64,000 nucleotides of DNA from an uncultured Dehalococcoidia bacterium. Lineage in GTDB: Bacteria > Chloroflexota > Dehalococcoidia > Lucifugimonadales > G958296245. Shown here in pieces: positions 17,122 through 25,513 of the stretch. The notes below the pieces were generated by a model. That model was given only the letters and a program-made list of their open reading frames with translations. It was not told the DNA's origin and searched no databases. The position numbers and the translations under genes are program-made. The DNA is taken from assembly GCA_958296245.1 (NCBI GenBank), contig OY282458.1, positions 1,696,777 through 1,760,776 on the forward strand, read 5' to 3'. Numbering within the stretch: the stretch's first letter is position 1; the number at the start of each line of letters is the position of its first letter.

Positions 17122-18168
17122 ATGGAAAACAACGCCGCAGCACCTTGGTTCAGGGAAACGGAGATATTCACCTCAGGGGCGGAAGGCTACCACACCTTCA
17201 GAATACCGGGCCTCGTCGTGGCCGGAGACGGCGCCATACTGGCCTTCTGCGAGGGACGCAGAGACGGGAGCGACGACTACCACGCCCTCTATCTGCTGCT
17301 GAAGCGCAGCACCGACAACGGGGCCACCTGGGGACCTACCCAGGTCCTCGACGGCGACGGGACGCGTACCTATCACAACCCCACTGCCGTCCTCGACCGG
17401 GATACAGGCCTCGTCTGGCTGGCCTATAACATCGACGCCGATCGATTCATGGTCATGAGCAGCGCCGACAGCGGCGCGACGTGGTCCGAGCCAACCGACA
17501 TATCCGACCAGGTGCGGAAGCCGGGAATGACGTTCTACGTCGCCGGGCCGGGACACGGAATACAGCGCAAGGACGGCGCCCTCGTCATCCCCTGCGACCA
17601 CCACGCCGGGATGCGCATGGACTCCGTATACAACACCTCCCACGTGGTCTTAAGCAGCGACCACGGAGCGAGTTGGCAGATGGGCGGCTCACTCAGCGGC
17701 AGCACGGACGAGTGCGAGATCGTCGAGACGCAGGACGGAGCGCTGTACATGGCAGTACGCGGCCAACGAAACAGACCCGACTACCGTTACTGCGCTTGGA
17801 GCAGGGACGGAGGGATCACCTGGTCCGACATTGAGACGCTGAACGAGATCCCGGACCCGCATTGCCAGGCGAGCATCGCCAGGTTTACCTCCGAGGAGAG
17901 CCACGGCAAGAACCGCATACTGTTCTCCAACGTATCCAGCAAGACCCGAGACCACCTCACTATCAGAATCAGCTACGACGAGTGCAAGACGTGGACGTCG
18001 CCCAAGGTCCTATATCCAGGGCCGGCCGCATACTCTGAGCTGGCCGTCGCCGCCGACACGTCAATCTTGTGCATGTACGAAAGGGGTATACAGGGCCCCT
18101 ACGAGAGCATCAGAATGGCCCAGTTCAACCTAGATTGGCTGACCGACGGCCGGGATACACTCGGATAG
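17122..18168 (+). CDS. Sialidase-family (BNR/Asp-box) glycoside hydrolase
   Basis: A 348-residue six-bladed propeller of the sialidase/neuraminidase superfamily. FRIP is at residues 26-29. Five Asp boxes (SxDxGxTW type) lie at 63-70, 114-121, 178-185, 227-234 and, degenerate, 284-291. Tyr303 with nearby Glu305 (YSEL) fits the nucleophile motif, and Arg27 and Arg213 fit two of the Arg triad. No signal peptide is seen, so it may act in the cytoplasm on imported sugars. The substrate may be sialic acid or a related sugar acid. GGGGGAGG lies 8 bases before the ATG. A Gfo/Idh oxidoreductase gene follows and may act on the product. Confidence 0.87.
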   Translation: MENNAAAPWFRETEIFTSGAEGYHTFRIPGLVVAGDGAILAFCEGRRDGSDDYHALYLLLKRSTDNGATWGPTQVLDGDGTRTYHNPTAVLDRDTGLVWLAYNIDADRFMVMSSADSGATWSEPTDISDQVRKPGMTFYVAGPGHGIQRKDGALVIPCDHHAGMRMDSVYNTSHVVLSSDHGASWQMGGSLSGSTDECEIVETQDGALYMAVRGQRNRPDYRYCAWSRDGGITWSDIETLNEIPDPHCQASIARFTSEESHGKNRILFSNVSSKTRDHLTIRISYDECKTWTSPKVLYPGPAAYSELAVAADTSILCMYERGIQGPYESIRMAQFNLDWLTDGRDTLG

Positions 18169-18233
18169 ACGCGGCCCTTGCCCACGGGCGTGTCCACAAC
18201 ATGCGGCCTCGTCGACCTCGAAACGAAAGGGCT

Positions 18234-19241
18234 ATGACTATGGACAAGCTAAACGTTGCGGTCATCGGATGCGGCGGGCACGCGGAAAGCCACTTCCGCG
18301 AGATCGCCGGGGAACCCAGGCTGCGCTTGGAGGCCATCGCGGAGGTCAACCCGGACCGGCTGCAGGCTGCCGCCGCCAGACACCGGCCCAAACGCGCCTT
18401 TGCGGACCACCGGGACATGCTCGACAACGCCGAGATCGACGTAGCCTACGTGGTGACGTTACCGGGCCAACTCCTCCCCATCGTGCTGGACTGCCTCGAC
18501 CGCGGCGTAAACGTCTCCGTGGAGAAGTCCCCGGGAATGTCGTCCAGCGAGACCCTGCAGATGGTGGAAGCCGAGCGAAGAAGCAAAGCCAAGGCCATCG
18601 TCTCGTTCAATCGCAGGTACTTCCCGGAGGTGCTGGCGGTTAGACGGTTGATCCAGCAGCAGGGCGGCGCCGTCCACTGCGCCGCCACCTACAATAAGCC
18701 CCTGACCCTCGTCGGCACCCCCAAGACAAAAGATCTGTATCCGGACCCGCTGATCTGCGATTCGATACACTTGGTAGACCTGCTTCGCTGGCTGGCCGGC
18801 CCCACCGAAGCCGCCGCTGCCCACGCGACCGAGGTCTACTCGGAGGTCCAAGACGGCGACCGGCCCGGCGCTCATCGGCACAACGCCGTCATCAAGTTCG
18901 ACACCGGGGCCTTAGGCGCTATGATGAGCCACTACGGGATCGGCTACCGCATCCAGCGAGCGGAAGTACACGCTGAGGACACGTCCGCCTACTTCGAACT
19001 GACCAGCGGCACCCGATATGACCTCTACAGGGCGCAACCGGCGGACGACGGGACTACCCAAGGCGCCAAGAGCGAGGACCCGCTGGACCTGGAGCCAATC
19101 GGCGGCAGCGGATTCAACGAGACGAAGCACTTCATCGACTGCATTTTGGAAGACCGCACGCCCTGGTCGTCGCTGGCGGATTCGGTACACACTATGGAGC
19201 TGTGCGAAGCGATCCGAAGAGGCCATAAAGGCGCGATCTAG
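18234..19241 (+). CDS. Gfo/Idh/MocA family oxidoreductase
   Basis: A 335-residue NAD(P)-dependent dehydrogenase of the glucose-fructose oxidoreductase/inositol dehydrogenase family. The Rossmann motif VIGCGGHAE (residues 10-18) is followed by VEKSPGM, which replaces the family EKP motif. The downstream His in HLVDLLRW is the probable catalytic helper. The ATG at 18234 is chosen; the open frame runs back into the sialidase gene in another frame and is not coding there. It lies 65 bases after the sialidase stop and probably works in the same sugar pathway. Another member of the family is at 44.6-45.7 kb. Confidence 0.88.
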   Translation: MTMDKLNVAVIGCGGHAESHFREIAGEPRLRLEAIAEVNPDRLQAAAARHRPKRAFADHRDMLDNAEIDVAYVVTLPGQLLPIVLDCLDRGVNVSVEKSPGMSSSETLQMVEAERRSKAKAIVSFNRRYFPEVLAVRRLIQQQGGAVHCAATYNKPLTLVGTPKTKDLYPDPLICDSIHLVDLLRWLAGPTEAAAAHATEVYSEVQDGDRPGAHRHNAVIKFDTGALGAMMSHYGIGYRIQRAEVHAEDTSAYFELTSGTRYDLYRAQPADDGTTQGAKSEDPLDLEPIGGSGFNETKHFIDCILEDRTPWSSLADSVHTMELCEAIRRGHKGAI

Positions 19242-19688
19242 AGTTCATACCCTCTCGACCAAACCGCGGGCCTGCAAGAGCGCCATTAGCCGCAACCAGC
19301 CTGAAATATGGGCTGGAAAATACGGGCTGTGCAAAGGGATAAAGCTCCCCCCGGTACATGAAGATGTCCCTCGCCGGATGACAATTCCAACGACCTCCGC
19401 GCATACAGAATACCCCCCAACACCCTGCGTAAATACCGGGATATGCAGAGAGGCAGCGCCCTTAATGCCGAGCCTGAGAGTCTCTACAACCCACGTTGCC
19501 CATCCTCTCTCGATCCTGAAAATCCCCTAGTCCCGTAGTCCTGATTCAGACAACCCCTCCCTTCAGGGGTTCTCCCGATGCCGCTAATAACCGAGAGTTA
19601 GCAGACCCACGCTTCCGCCGAATAACAACCGCCCACGAAATACTCTAACGTGTATAATAAGGGCCGAACTTCATTTCAGGAGGCACGT
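19242..19688 (+). other. Intergenic region with decayed repeats and a promoter box
   Basis: No gene is supported here. The sequence holds weak echoes of family B: GTGCAAAGGG near 19331 and a block near 19435-19490 that resembles the GTGCAGAGG...GCCGGGAGTCTGAGGG tract with many changes. A perfect -10 TATAAT at 19653-19658 lies 31 bases upstream of the next start codon; no good -35 is visible. Confidence 0.5.
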
Positions 19689-19967
19689 ATGCCCACGTTC
19701 ACACTCATGTCACGAGAAGAAGCGGCCCTATATTCCGCAACGGGGAAACGGGCGCAGATCACCAAGCAGTACATCGGATATATCAATGAACTGAACGCCA
19801 GACAGTCCGGCAAACTCGAGCTTGAGGAGGGCGAATCCGTCCCTACGGTAAAGCGTCGGCTGCACACCGCCGCCAAAGCCGCACGCAAGCAGATCTCTAT
19901 CGACGCGGTGAGAAACAATACGATCTACTTCTCGATCAAGCGAAGAAAGAACGAGACGCCGGGTTAG
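19689..19967 (+). CDS. Uncharacterised small basic protein
   Basis: A 92-residue protein not recognised from family motifs. It is rich in Lys and Arg, especially in the second half (KRRLHTAAKAARKQISIDAV, then IYFSIKRRK), and could bind nucleic acid. No membrane segment or signal is seen. The ATG at 19689 is supported by AGGAGG 6 bases upstream and by a TATAAT box at 19653. The open frame extends 13 codons further, but that part would start at the promoter. It stands alone between repeat-rich stretches, and codon use looks normal. Confidence 0.7.
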   Translation: MPTFTLMSREEAALYSATGKRAQITKQYIGYINELNARQSGKLELEEGESVPTVKRRLHTAAKAARKQISIDAVRNNTIYFSIKRRKNETPG

Positions 19968-20079
19968 CCTATAAACGGCCCCGTCCCCTGTAGGCTGCGG
20001 GGACTCCCCCTGTGCGAAAATCCCTCCCGCAACACTGTTGCAATTGCAGGCTCGTTGAAACCTTTTGACGTTACCCTAG

Positions 20080-20142
20080 AGCCCCTTCCTGAGCAGGAAG
20101 AAAGGCATTGTGTCTGAGGGTTTCCCCCTCAGACACCCGGCT
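20080..20142 (-). repeat. Family B hairpin repeat, copy B4
   Basis: Contains the small stem CTTCCTGAGCAGGAAG and the best-preserved hairpin of the family, TGTCTGAGGG-N5-CCCTCAGACA (10 bp arms, about 20110-20135). The hairpin overlaps the last codons of the sufU-like gene and provides its TGA stop. It may also end transcription of the SUF operon, though there is no T-run. Confidence 0.7.
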
Positions 20143-20587
20143 CCCCATACGACGAAATAGTATCCTCTATCGCCCCCCAGATTAGCAGCGCGCACTTAAT
20201 CCGGACGGGGTATTCCCTCACGCCTGCCAGGGTATTCAACTCCCCCATGCGCCCACGCTCTTCGCCGCTCAAGTCGGCGCCGCCCATCATGCCGGCAAAC
20301 AACGCCCTCAGAGTATCGGCCTGCGCCAAGGTCAGCCCCAGAACGGCTTCTGAGGCCATCGAGGCAGTCGCCTGATTGATGGAGCAGCCTTCGGCTTGAA
20401 CCCCAATCTCGGCGATTCGGCCCCGCTCGAGAACAATCTGAACGGCTACCTCGTCCCCGCAGAAGGGATTTACGGCGCAGCCAACAAGGTCGGGGCGGGC
20501 AAGCTCCCGCCGGTTGCGCGGGCTGCGCCGGTGCTCCAAGATCGCGTCCTGGTACAGCTCATCTAGCAGCCGATGCTCCATCTCCAA
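20129..20587 (-). CDS. sufU: SufU-like Fe-S scaffold/sulfurtransferase, first copy
   Basis: A 152-residue SufU/IscU-type protein, which in Gram-positive-like SUF systems accepts sulfur from SufS. The zinc/cluster ligands are in place: Cys43 and Asp45 in NPFCGDE, Cys68 in GCSINQATAS and Cys132 in RIKCALL. The start lies 29 bases inside the end of sufS, so the two are translationally coupled. This is one of two SufU proteins in the operon; the other lies at 22.9 kb. The last residues and the stop are formed by a family B repeat. Confidence 0.9.
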   Translation of the reverse strand: MEMEHRLLDELYQDAILEHRRSPRNRRELARPDLVGCAVNPFCGDEVAVQIVLERGRIAEIGVQAEGCSINQATASMASEAVLGLTLAQADTLRALFAGMMGGADLSGEERGRMGELNTLAGVREYPVRIKCALLIWGAIEDTISSYGEPGV

Positions 20588-21803
20588 AGTATCTCAACGC
20601 TCGCTTCAGTGCGTCAACCAACGTGTCAACTTCCTGCTCGGTATTGTAGACGTAGAGGCTGGCCCTGGCAGTGGCAGGCACGCCAAGGGCGCCCATGAGA
20701 GGCATGGCGCAGTGATGGCCCGTCCTTATGGCTACGCCTTCCTGATCCAAGAAGGTGCCCAGATCGTGCGGATGCACGTCGGACGAATAGAAAGACAGGA
20801 TGCCTCCACGCGAGTCAACGTCCCACGGTCCGAACAGGTCGATCTCCTCCAGCCCTCGTAAGCCGTCCAGAGCATAGGCTGTCAACTGCTTCTCATGCTC
20901 GCGCACGTTCTCCATGCCAAGGCCGGCAAGGTAATCTACGGCGGCGCCCAACCCGATAGCCCCGGCGATGTTGGGCGTACCGGCCTCGAAACGCATCGGC
21001 AAGTCGTTCCAGCTAGCGCCCTCGTAAGACACCTCCAACACCATCTCCCCCCCGTACAGGAACGGTTCCATCTGCTCCAAAACGTCCCGCCGCGCATAGA
21101 GGGCGCCGATACCCGTCGGCCCCATCATCTTGTGACCTGAGATCGCCAGGAAGTCGCAATCAAGCTCCTCTACGTCCACAGGCTGATGAGGAACGCTTTG
21201 AGCCCCGTCCACCAGGACCGCCGCCCCCACGGACCGGGCCATGCCAGCCAATTCCTTGACCGGTACCACCGTCCCGAGCGCATTGGACACGTGCGTTACG
21301 GCTAACAGCTTTGTCTTCGTGTTTATTACCGAGTCCGCGCCGTCCAGATCCAGCCTTCCGTCCTCTGTCAGGTCCAGAAACTTCAGTACGGCCCCCTTCT
21401 TGGCCGCGACCCTCTGCCACGGCACCAAGTTACTGTGATGCTCAAGCCGTGTCAGTACGATCTCGTCGCCCTCGGAGATGTTGCTCTCGCCCCAACTGCG
21501 CGCAACCAGGTTGATCGACTCGGTCGCGTTGCGCGTCCAGATGATGGATTCCGGCGCCCCTGCGTTGATGAAGCGGGCTACCTTCTCGCGGGCCTCTTCG
21601 TACCGATCCGTCGCCTCCATGCTCAGAGAATGCACCCCTCGATGGACGTTGGAGTTGTACGTCTCGTAGTACTCGCTCAGCGCCTGAATTACGGCCCGGG
21701 GCTTATGCGACGTCGCCGCATTGTCCAGGTACGCCAAGGGCTTCCCGTGAACGGTCCTAGACAGGATCGGGAAATCGTTCCTTATTCTCTCGACGTCAAG
21801 CAC
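20559..21803 (-). CDS. sufS: Cysteine desulfurase SufS
   Basis: A 414-residue class V PLP enzyme that takes sulfur from cysteine and passes it to SufU. Lys225 in SGHKMMGPTG binds PLP. Cys365 in RTGHHCAMPLM carries the persulfide and shows the SufS-type (group II) context. GTG at 21803 is chosen. The open frame extends 34 codons upstream, but that part translates a family A repeat. The ribosome-binding sequence GGGGAAG lies in the target-site duplication of that repeat. sufU overlaps its end. Confidence 0.93.
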   Translation of the reverse strand: MLDVERIRNDFPILSRTVHGKPLAYLDNAATSHKPRAVIQALSEYYETYNSNVHRGVHSLSMEATDRYEEAREKVARFINAGAPESIIWTRNATESINLVARSWGESNISEGDEIVLTRLEHHSNLVPWQRVAAKKGAVLKFLDLTEDGRLDLDGADSVINTKTKLLAVTHVSNALGTVVPVKELAGMARSVGAAVLVDGAQSVPHQPVDVEELDCDFLAISGHKMMGPTGIGALYARRDVLEQMEPFLYGGEMVLEVSYEGASWNDLPMRFEAGTPNIAGAIGLGAAVDYLAGLGMENVREHEKQLTAYALDGLRGLEEIDLFGPWDVDSRGGILSFYSSDVHPHDLGTFLDQEGVAIRTGHHCAMPLMGALGVPATARASLYVYNTEQEVDTLVDALKRALRYFGDGASAAR

Positions 21804-22000
21804 TTCACTTCCCCGTAACTGTTCAGAGTTCGTGAGGTCTTTTTCGACTGGCGCAGCCCCGATAAAGCAGATGTCTTTGATCCCCGCCCGCCCGCACCTT
21901 GGCAACTGGGGGCACGGCCCCCAGACCCCCTGCCGGAGGGGAGGACCTCTCCGGCCTTCCCCCTGCGAGTCTCACAGAGTCTGGACAGCTTCACTTCCCC
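21804..22000 (-). mobile_element. Family A MITE-like repeat, copy A2, with 11-bp target-site duplication
   Basis: The element proper is 21815-21989. It begins with GTAACTGTTCAGAGTTCGTG and ends with CTCACAGAGTCTGGACAGC, which are imperfect inverted repeats of each other. Both sides carry TTCACTTCCCC (21804-21814 and 21990-22000), the expected footprint of an insertion. The element fills the gap between the Rieske gene and sufS and ends 12 bases before the sufS start. No coding sequence of its own. Confidence 0.85.
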
Positions 22001-22091
22001 GACTCAGATGATTCGGATGAGCATCCGCACTCCCCACGGTTAGCGAACCGTGGATTACCGGGCGTTAGCACCGTGGACAGATGAGAAGCGG

Positions 22092-22397
22092 TCAAACCTC
22101 CACCTGGATCTCTTCGCCTTCTAACCTGACCGGAAAGGTATCGACCGGCAGGAAGGCGGGAGCCTCCGTTGCCTCGCCTGTTCTGACGTCGAACCTGGCG
22201 CCGTGAAGCGGGCACTCGATCTCGAAGCCGTCGAGGTCTCCCTCGTCCAATGATCCCTCATCGTGCGTGCAGATGTTATCGATGGCGCATATGCGGCCGT
22301 CGGCGTTGCAGATGGCTATATCCCTGTCCCCCACCGTGACCACCTTCGCCGTGCCGGCCGGTACGTCCGGAAGCCTCGCTACTGTGACGTATCCCAT
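22092..22397 (-). CDS. Rieske-type [2Fe-2S] ferredoxin-like protein
   Basis: A 101-residue single-domain Rieske protein. The ligands are Cys43 and His45 in CTHDEG and Cys62 and His65 in CPLHGARFD. It resembles the NirD/biphenyl-dioxygenase ferredoxin type, lacks a membrane anchor and is probably a cytoplasmic electron carrier. It sits inside the SUF operon after the Rrf2 regulator. It may give electrons to Fe-S assembly or be a client of it (inference). Confidence 0.9.
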   Translation of the reverse strand: MGYVTVARLPDVPAGTAKVVTVGDRDIAICNADGRICAIDNICTHDEGSLDEGDLDGFEIECPLHGARFDVRTGEATEAPAFLPVDTFPVRLEGEEIQVEV

Positions 22398-22417
22398 TCA
22401 TCCCTCCCTGGGTTATT

Positions 22418-22855
22418 TTAGGCGGGGACCAGCCGATCTTCCGCTAGGCGCCGCGTCCGATCCGTCAGGTCCGCAATAGTCGTGGAGTCGAGCACCCTTG
22501 CAATGGCCTCCTCCACCTCCTTCCACACCTCGCGCTGCATGCACGACGGCGTGAGGTCGCACTGTTCAGCATCGTCGAGGCAGTTCACCAACGTCTGTGT
22601 TCCCCCCAAGTACTCCATGACCATACCCATCGTGATCTTCGAGGGGTCGCGCGCCAAAGAGTGCCCCCCCTGCGGACCGCGGCGGCTCCTGACCAAACCC
22701 TCCTTCTGGAGGGTATGCAACACCCTCGCCAAGTAGGGCTCGGGTATGCTTCTGCGCCTGGCAATCTGACCGGCGCGGACCGAACCTTCACCGGCGTGCT
22801 CCGCAAGGTCCACAAGCGCCCGGATACCGTAGTCGACCTGTATGGGAACGTGCAT
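22418..22855 (-). CDS. Rrf2-family transcriptional regulator (SufR/IscR-like)
   Basis: A 145-residue winged-helix regulator. The N-terminal DNA-binding part (MHVPIQVDYGIRALVDLAEHAG, then SIPEPYLARVLHTLQKEGLVRSRRG) is typical of Rrf2. Three Cys at 92, 99 and 105 (NCLDDAEQC, then PSC) could hold an Fe-S cluster, as in IscR. It is encoded in the middle of the SUF operon and is the natural candidate to bind the palindrome over the sufB promoter at 27.7 kb, so as to repress the operon when clusters are plentiful. Confidence 0.9.
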   Translation of the reverse strand: MHVPIQVDYGIRALVDLAEHAGEGSVRAGQIARRRSIPEPYLARVLHTLQKEGLVRSRRGPQGGHSLARDPSKITMGMVMEYLGGTQTLVNCLDDAEQCDLTPSCMQREVWKEVEEAIARVLDSTTIADLTDRTRRLAEDRLVPA

Positions 22856-22878
22856 CGGAGCCTCCTGAATACTGAGGC

Positions 22879-23340
22879 CTACTCAGTCTTGACGGTCTCA
22901 TCCCGCTCGTTCAACGCAGCCGCCAACGTGTGCCACGCCAGCGTCGCGCACTTCACCCGAATGGGAAACTCCCTCACCCCCGCCAGCATCTCAAGTTCCT
23001 GCAGATCATCGCCGGGCTCGAAGTCCTCTCCCGGCGCACGAGTAACCATGCTGCGAAACGACTCGAAAAGCCCCAGAACCTCGGTGACGCCCTTGCCCCT
23101 TACGCTCTCCGTCATCATCGAGGCGGACGCCTTCGATATCGCACACCCGGTACCCTGAAACCCGACGTCCGAAATGACGCCGACCTCATCGACGCGCAGG
23201 CTCAGCGAGACCTTGTCCCCGCAGAGCGGGTTGAACCCCTCGGCCCTGCGGTTGGCGTCAGGAAGCAGCCGGAAATTGCTGGGCTTCCGCGAGTGCTCGA
23301 GGATCGTATCCTGGTAGAGATCGTCTAGCTGCGTCATCAC
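22879..23340 (-). CDS. sufU: SufU-like Fe-S scaffold/sulfurtransferase, second copy
   Basis: A 153-residue SufU-family protein with all ligands: Cys40 and Asp42 in NPLCGDK, Cys66 in GCAISKASAS and Cys131 in RVKCATLAW. It is clearly diverged from the copy at 20.1 kb. Its start (GTG at 23340 or ATG at 23337) overlaps the sufD stop. The two may divide labour, one as sulfur acceptor of SufS and one as scaffold, or they may reflect an old duplication. Confidence 0.9.
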   Translation of the reverse strand: MMTQLDDLYQDTILEHSRKPSNFRLLPDANRRAEGFNPLCGDKVSLSLRVDEVGVISDVGFQGTGCAISKASASMMTESVRGKGVTEVLGLFESFRSMVTRAPGEDFEPGDDLQELEMLAGVREFPIRVKCATLAWHTLAAALNERDETVKTE

Positions 23341-24668
23341 CCGCCCCCAGGAGGTCCCACGCTGAACATCCGGTCCAGGTGACTGCGCAGAGCCGGCAAC
23401 TCGATGGAATCGATTATCTCGCTGGCGAAGCCGTGGACGAACAGCGACCGAGCCGTCTCCTCATCCATCCCCCTGCTCCTCATGTAGAAGATAGCGTCGC
23501 CGGCCACCGCCCCGGCCGTGGCTCCATGAAAGCATTGAACGTCGTCGGCGTATATCTCCAGGCTCGGCTTGGTGTTGATCCTCGCGCCGTCGGACAGGAC
23601 AACGTTCTTGTCCGCCTGGCGGGCATATGTCTTCTGGGCATTGGGCCGGACGAGCACCCGGCCGCTGAACACGGCTTTCGAACTGCCGTCCAAAATGCCC
23701 TTGAAGTATTGGTCGCTCGACGCGCCCGGCCCCGCGTGATCCACGTCTATATGGTTGTCGACGTGCTCCGACCCAGTGGTGTAGTAGAGACCCTTAAGAA
23801 CGCACGACGCCCCCGGAGCATCGAGGAGCACGCTGAGCCCGTTCCTCGCTATCCGAGCCCCCCTCCCGAAGGACGTAGAGCGGAAGGAGCTGCCACGCCC
23901 CAAGCGCACGTAGGAGCTGCCCACGTGGAACGCGCCGGCGCCCTCCGTCATATACCGGTAATGCTCTACGCCGGAGCCCTCCTGTGCGACGATCTCGGTC
24001 ACGGCGTTGGTGAAGTAGCGGCCGTCCCCAGGACCGACGTAGCTCTCCACGAGGGTGAGGCGGCTGTTCCTGCCTGCCAGCACCAGGGCGCGCGGATACG
24101 AGACCCTGTCCGGCGACGCGCCGCTCGAAACGAAGACTAGGTGGACCGGCCTTTCGCACGTGGTGTCGTCGGGCGCCTCCACCAACGCGCCGTCTCCCAG
24201 AAACGCGGTGTTGACGGCGGTGAAGCCGTCGCCGCTCTGAGCCAGCTTTCCAAGATGCTGCCGGACGCCGCCGCCGTCCTTGTGTAGAGCGGCCCCGATG
24301 TTGACCAGCCTCAGTCCGTCATCGCCGTCGAACGTAGTCGAGAGCAACGCGGAAAAACGCCCGTCGACGAAAACCAGCCTAGCCCAGTCGTCGCTCCACG
24401 GCCCCTGTTGCCTGAGGAACGCCTCGGTGACCGCGTCCATGTCGACGTCGAACGGGTAGGCGAACGTCGACCGCGCGATCGGAGCAACGTTCGTGTACTT
24501 CCAGCGCTCGTTACCGCGCCGCTCTGCGGGAAAGCCCAGCCGCCTGAACGCGGCCAGCGCCTCCCTGCGGACGCCGCGCAGCCAGGCCGAGCCGTTGGGC
24601 GGCTCCATGCCTTCCAACGCCTCGAAGTCGGCTGCGTACCGTTCGTATCCTGTCAGCGATTGCGTCAT
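23337..24668 (-). CDS. sufD: Fe-S cluster assembly protein SufD
   Basis: A 443-residue SufD, partner of SufB in the SufBC2D scaffold complex. The N-terminal part has ERWKYTNVAPI. The C-terminal beta-helix core has the family pattern DVQCFHGATAGAVAGDAIFYMRSRGMDEETARSLFVHGF, with the conserved His of FHGAT. It lies between sufC and the second sufU, with a stop/start overlap to the latter. Confidence 0.93.
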   Translation of the reverse strand: MTQSLTGYERYAADFEALEGMEPPNGSAWLRGVRREALAAFRRLGFPAERRGNERWKYTNVAPIARSTFAYPFDVDMDAVTEAFLRQQGPWSDDWARLVFVDGRFSALLSTTFDGDDGLRLVNIGAALHKDGGGVRQHLGKLAQSGDGFTAVNTAFLGDGALVEAPDDTTCERPVHLVFVSSGASPDRVSYPRALVLAGRNSRLTLVESYVGPGDGRYFTNAVTEIVAQEGSGVEHYRYMTEGAGAFHVGSSYVRLGRGSSFRSTSFGRGARIARNGLSVLLDAPGASCVLKGLYYTTGSEHVDNHIDVDHAGPGASSDQYFKGILDGSSKAVFSGRVLVRPNAQKTYARQADKNVVLSDGARINTKPSLEIYADDVQCFHGATAGAVAGDAIFYMRSRGMDEETARSLFVHGFASEIIDSIELPALRSHLDRMFSVGPPGGG

Positions 24669-24734
24669 TAGTGGGCCGATTTTATCGGCTAGTCATACCA
24701 ATCGGACTCGAAGGGTTCTCATCATGAATTCCAG

Positions 24735-25496
24735 TCACCGATCACCAGCCGTCGCCCCGTCCCGCAGCCACTCGTAACCCTTCTCTTCCAACTCCAAGGC
24801 AAGCTCGCGGCCCCCCGACTGCACGATCCTGCCGTCCAGAAGGACGTGAACGAAGTCCGGCACGACGAAGCTGAGGATACGCTGGTAGTGCGTCACCAGA
24901 ACGATGGCCCTGTCGGGCGACCTGCGCCGGTTGACCCCGGCGGCAACCAATCTGAGCGCGTCTATGTCCAAGCCGGAGTCCGTCTCGTCCAGCAGGGCCA
25001 ACCTGGGGTCCAAGACGGCCATCTGAAGCATCTCGCTACGCTTCTTCTCCCCCCCGGAGAACCCCTCGTTCACGGAGCGCTTCACCAAGTCGGGGTCCAA
25101 ACCGGTCTCCCGGACCTTCTCCCGTAGCAGCTTGTCGAACTCGCGCGCCGAAAGCTCCTCTCGCCCCTGGTAGACGCGCACCGCGTCCAAAGCCGACTTC
25201 AGGAACTGCCGGTTGCGTACCCCCGGCAGCTCGACCGGATACTGGAACGCTAGGAAGATGCCCCTGCGCGCCCGCTCGTCCGGCATCACCTCCAGCAGGC
25301 TCTGGCCGTCGTACAGGACGTCGCCGCCGGTCACCTCGTAGCCCGGCCTGCCTGCTATGACGTTCGCCAGCGTACTCTTGCCGCTGCCGTTCGGCCCCAT
25401 GACGGCGTGAACCTCTCCCTCGCCAACGGCGAGGCTCACCCCCCTGAGGATCTCGGTATCTTCGACCGACACCCTGAGATTGTGAATTTCGAGCAT
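24735..25496 (-). CDS. sufC: Fe-S cluster assembly ATPase SufC
   Basis: A 253-residue ABC-type ATPase of the SufBCD complex. The Walker A motif GPNGSGKST starts at residue 34, the signature is FSGGEKKR and Walker B is LALLDETDSGLD, the SufC version with DETDSG. ATG at 25496 is chosen. The open frame extends 64 codons upstream across the end of the DUF1643 gene in another frame and lacks SufC similarity there. It is followed after 66 bases by sufD. Confidence 0.95.
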   Translation of the reverse strand: MLEIHNLRVSVEDTEILRGVSLAVGEGEVHAVMGPNGSGKSTLANVIAGRPGYEVTGGDVLYDGQSLLEVMPDERARRGIFLAFQYPVELPGVRNRQFLKSALDAVRVYQGREELSAREFDKLLREKVRETGLDPDLVKRSVNEGFSGGEKKRSEMLQMAVLDPRLALLDETDSGLDIDALRLVAAGVNRRRSPDRAIVLVTHYQRILSFVVPDFVHVLLDGRIVQSGGRELALELEEKGYEWLRDGATAGDR

Positions 25497-25513
25497 ATTA
25501 GCGCCTTCTCGTT

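Noticed and set aside
20080-20142. Classical Rho-independent terminator at the end of the SUF operon
   Set aside because: The hairpin is strong but no T-run follows on the minus strand, so it is listed as a repeat with possible terminator function.
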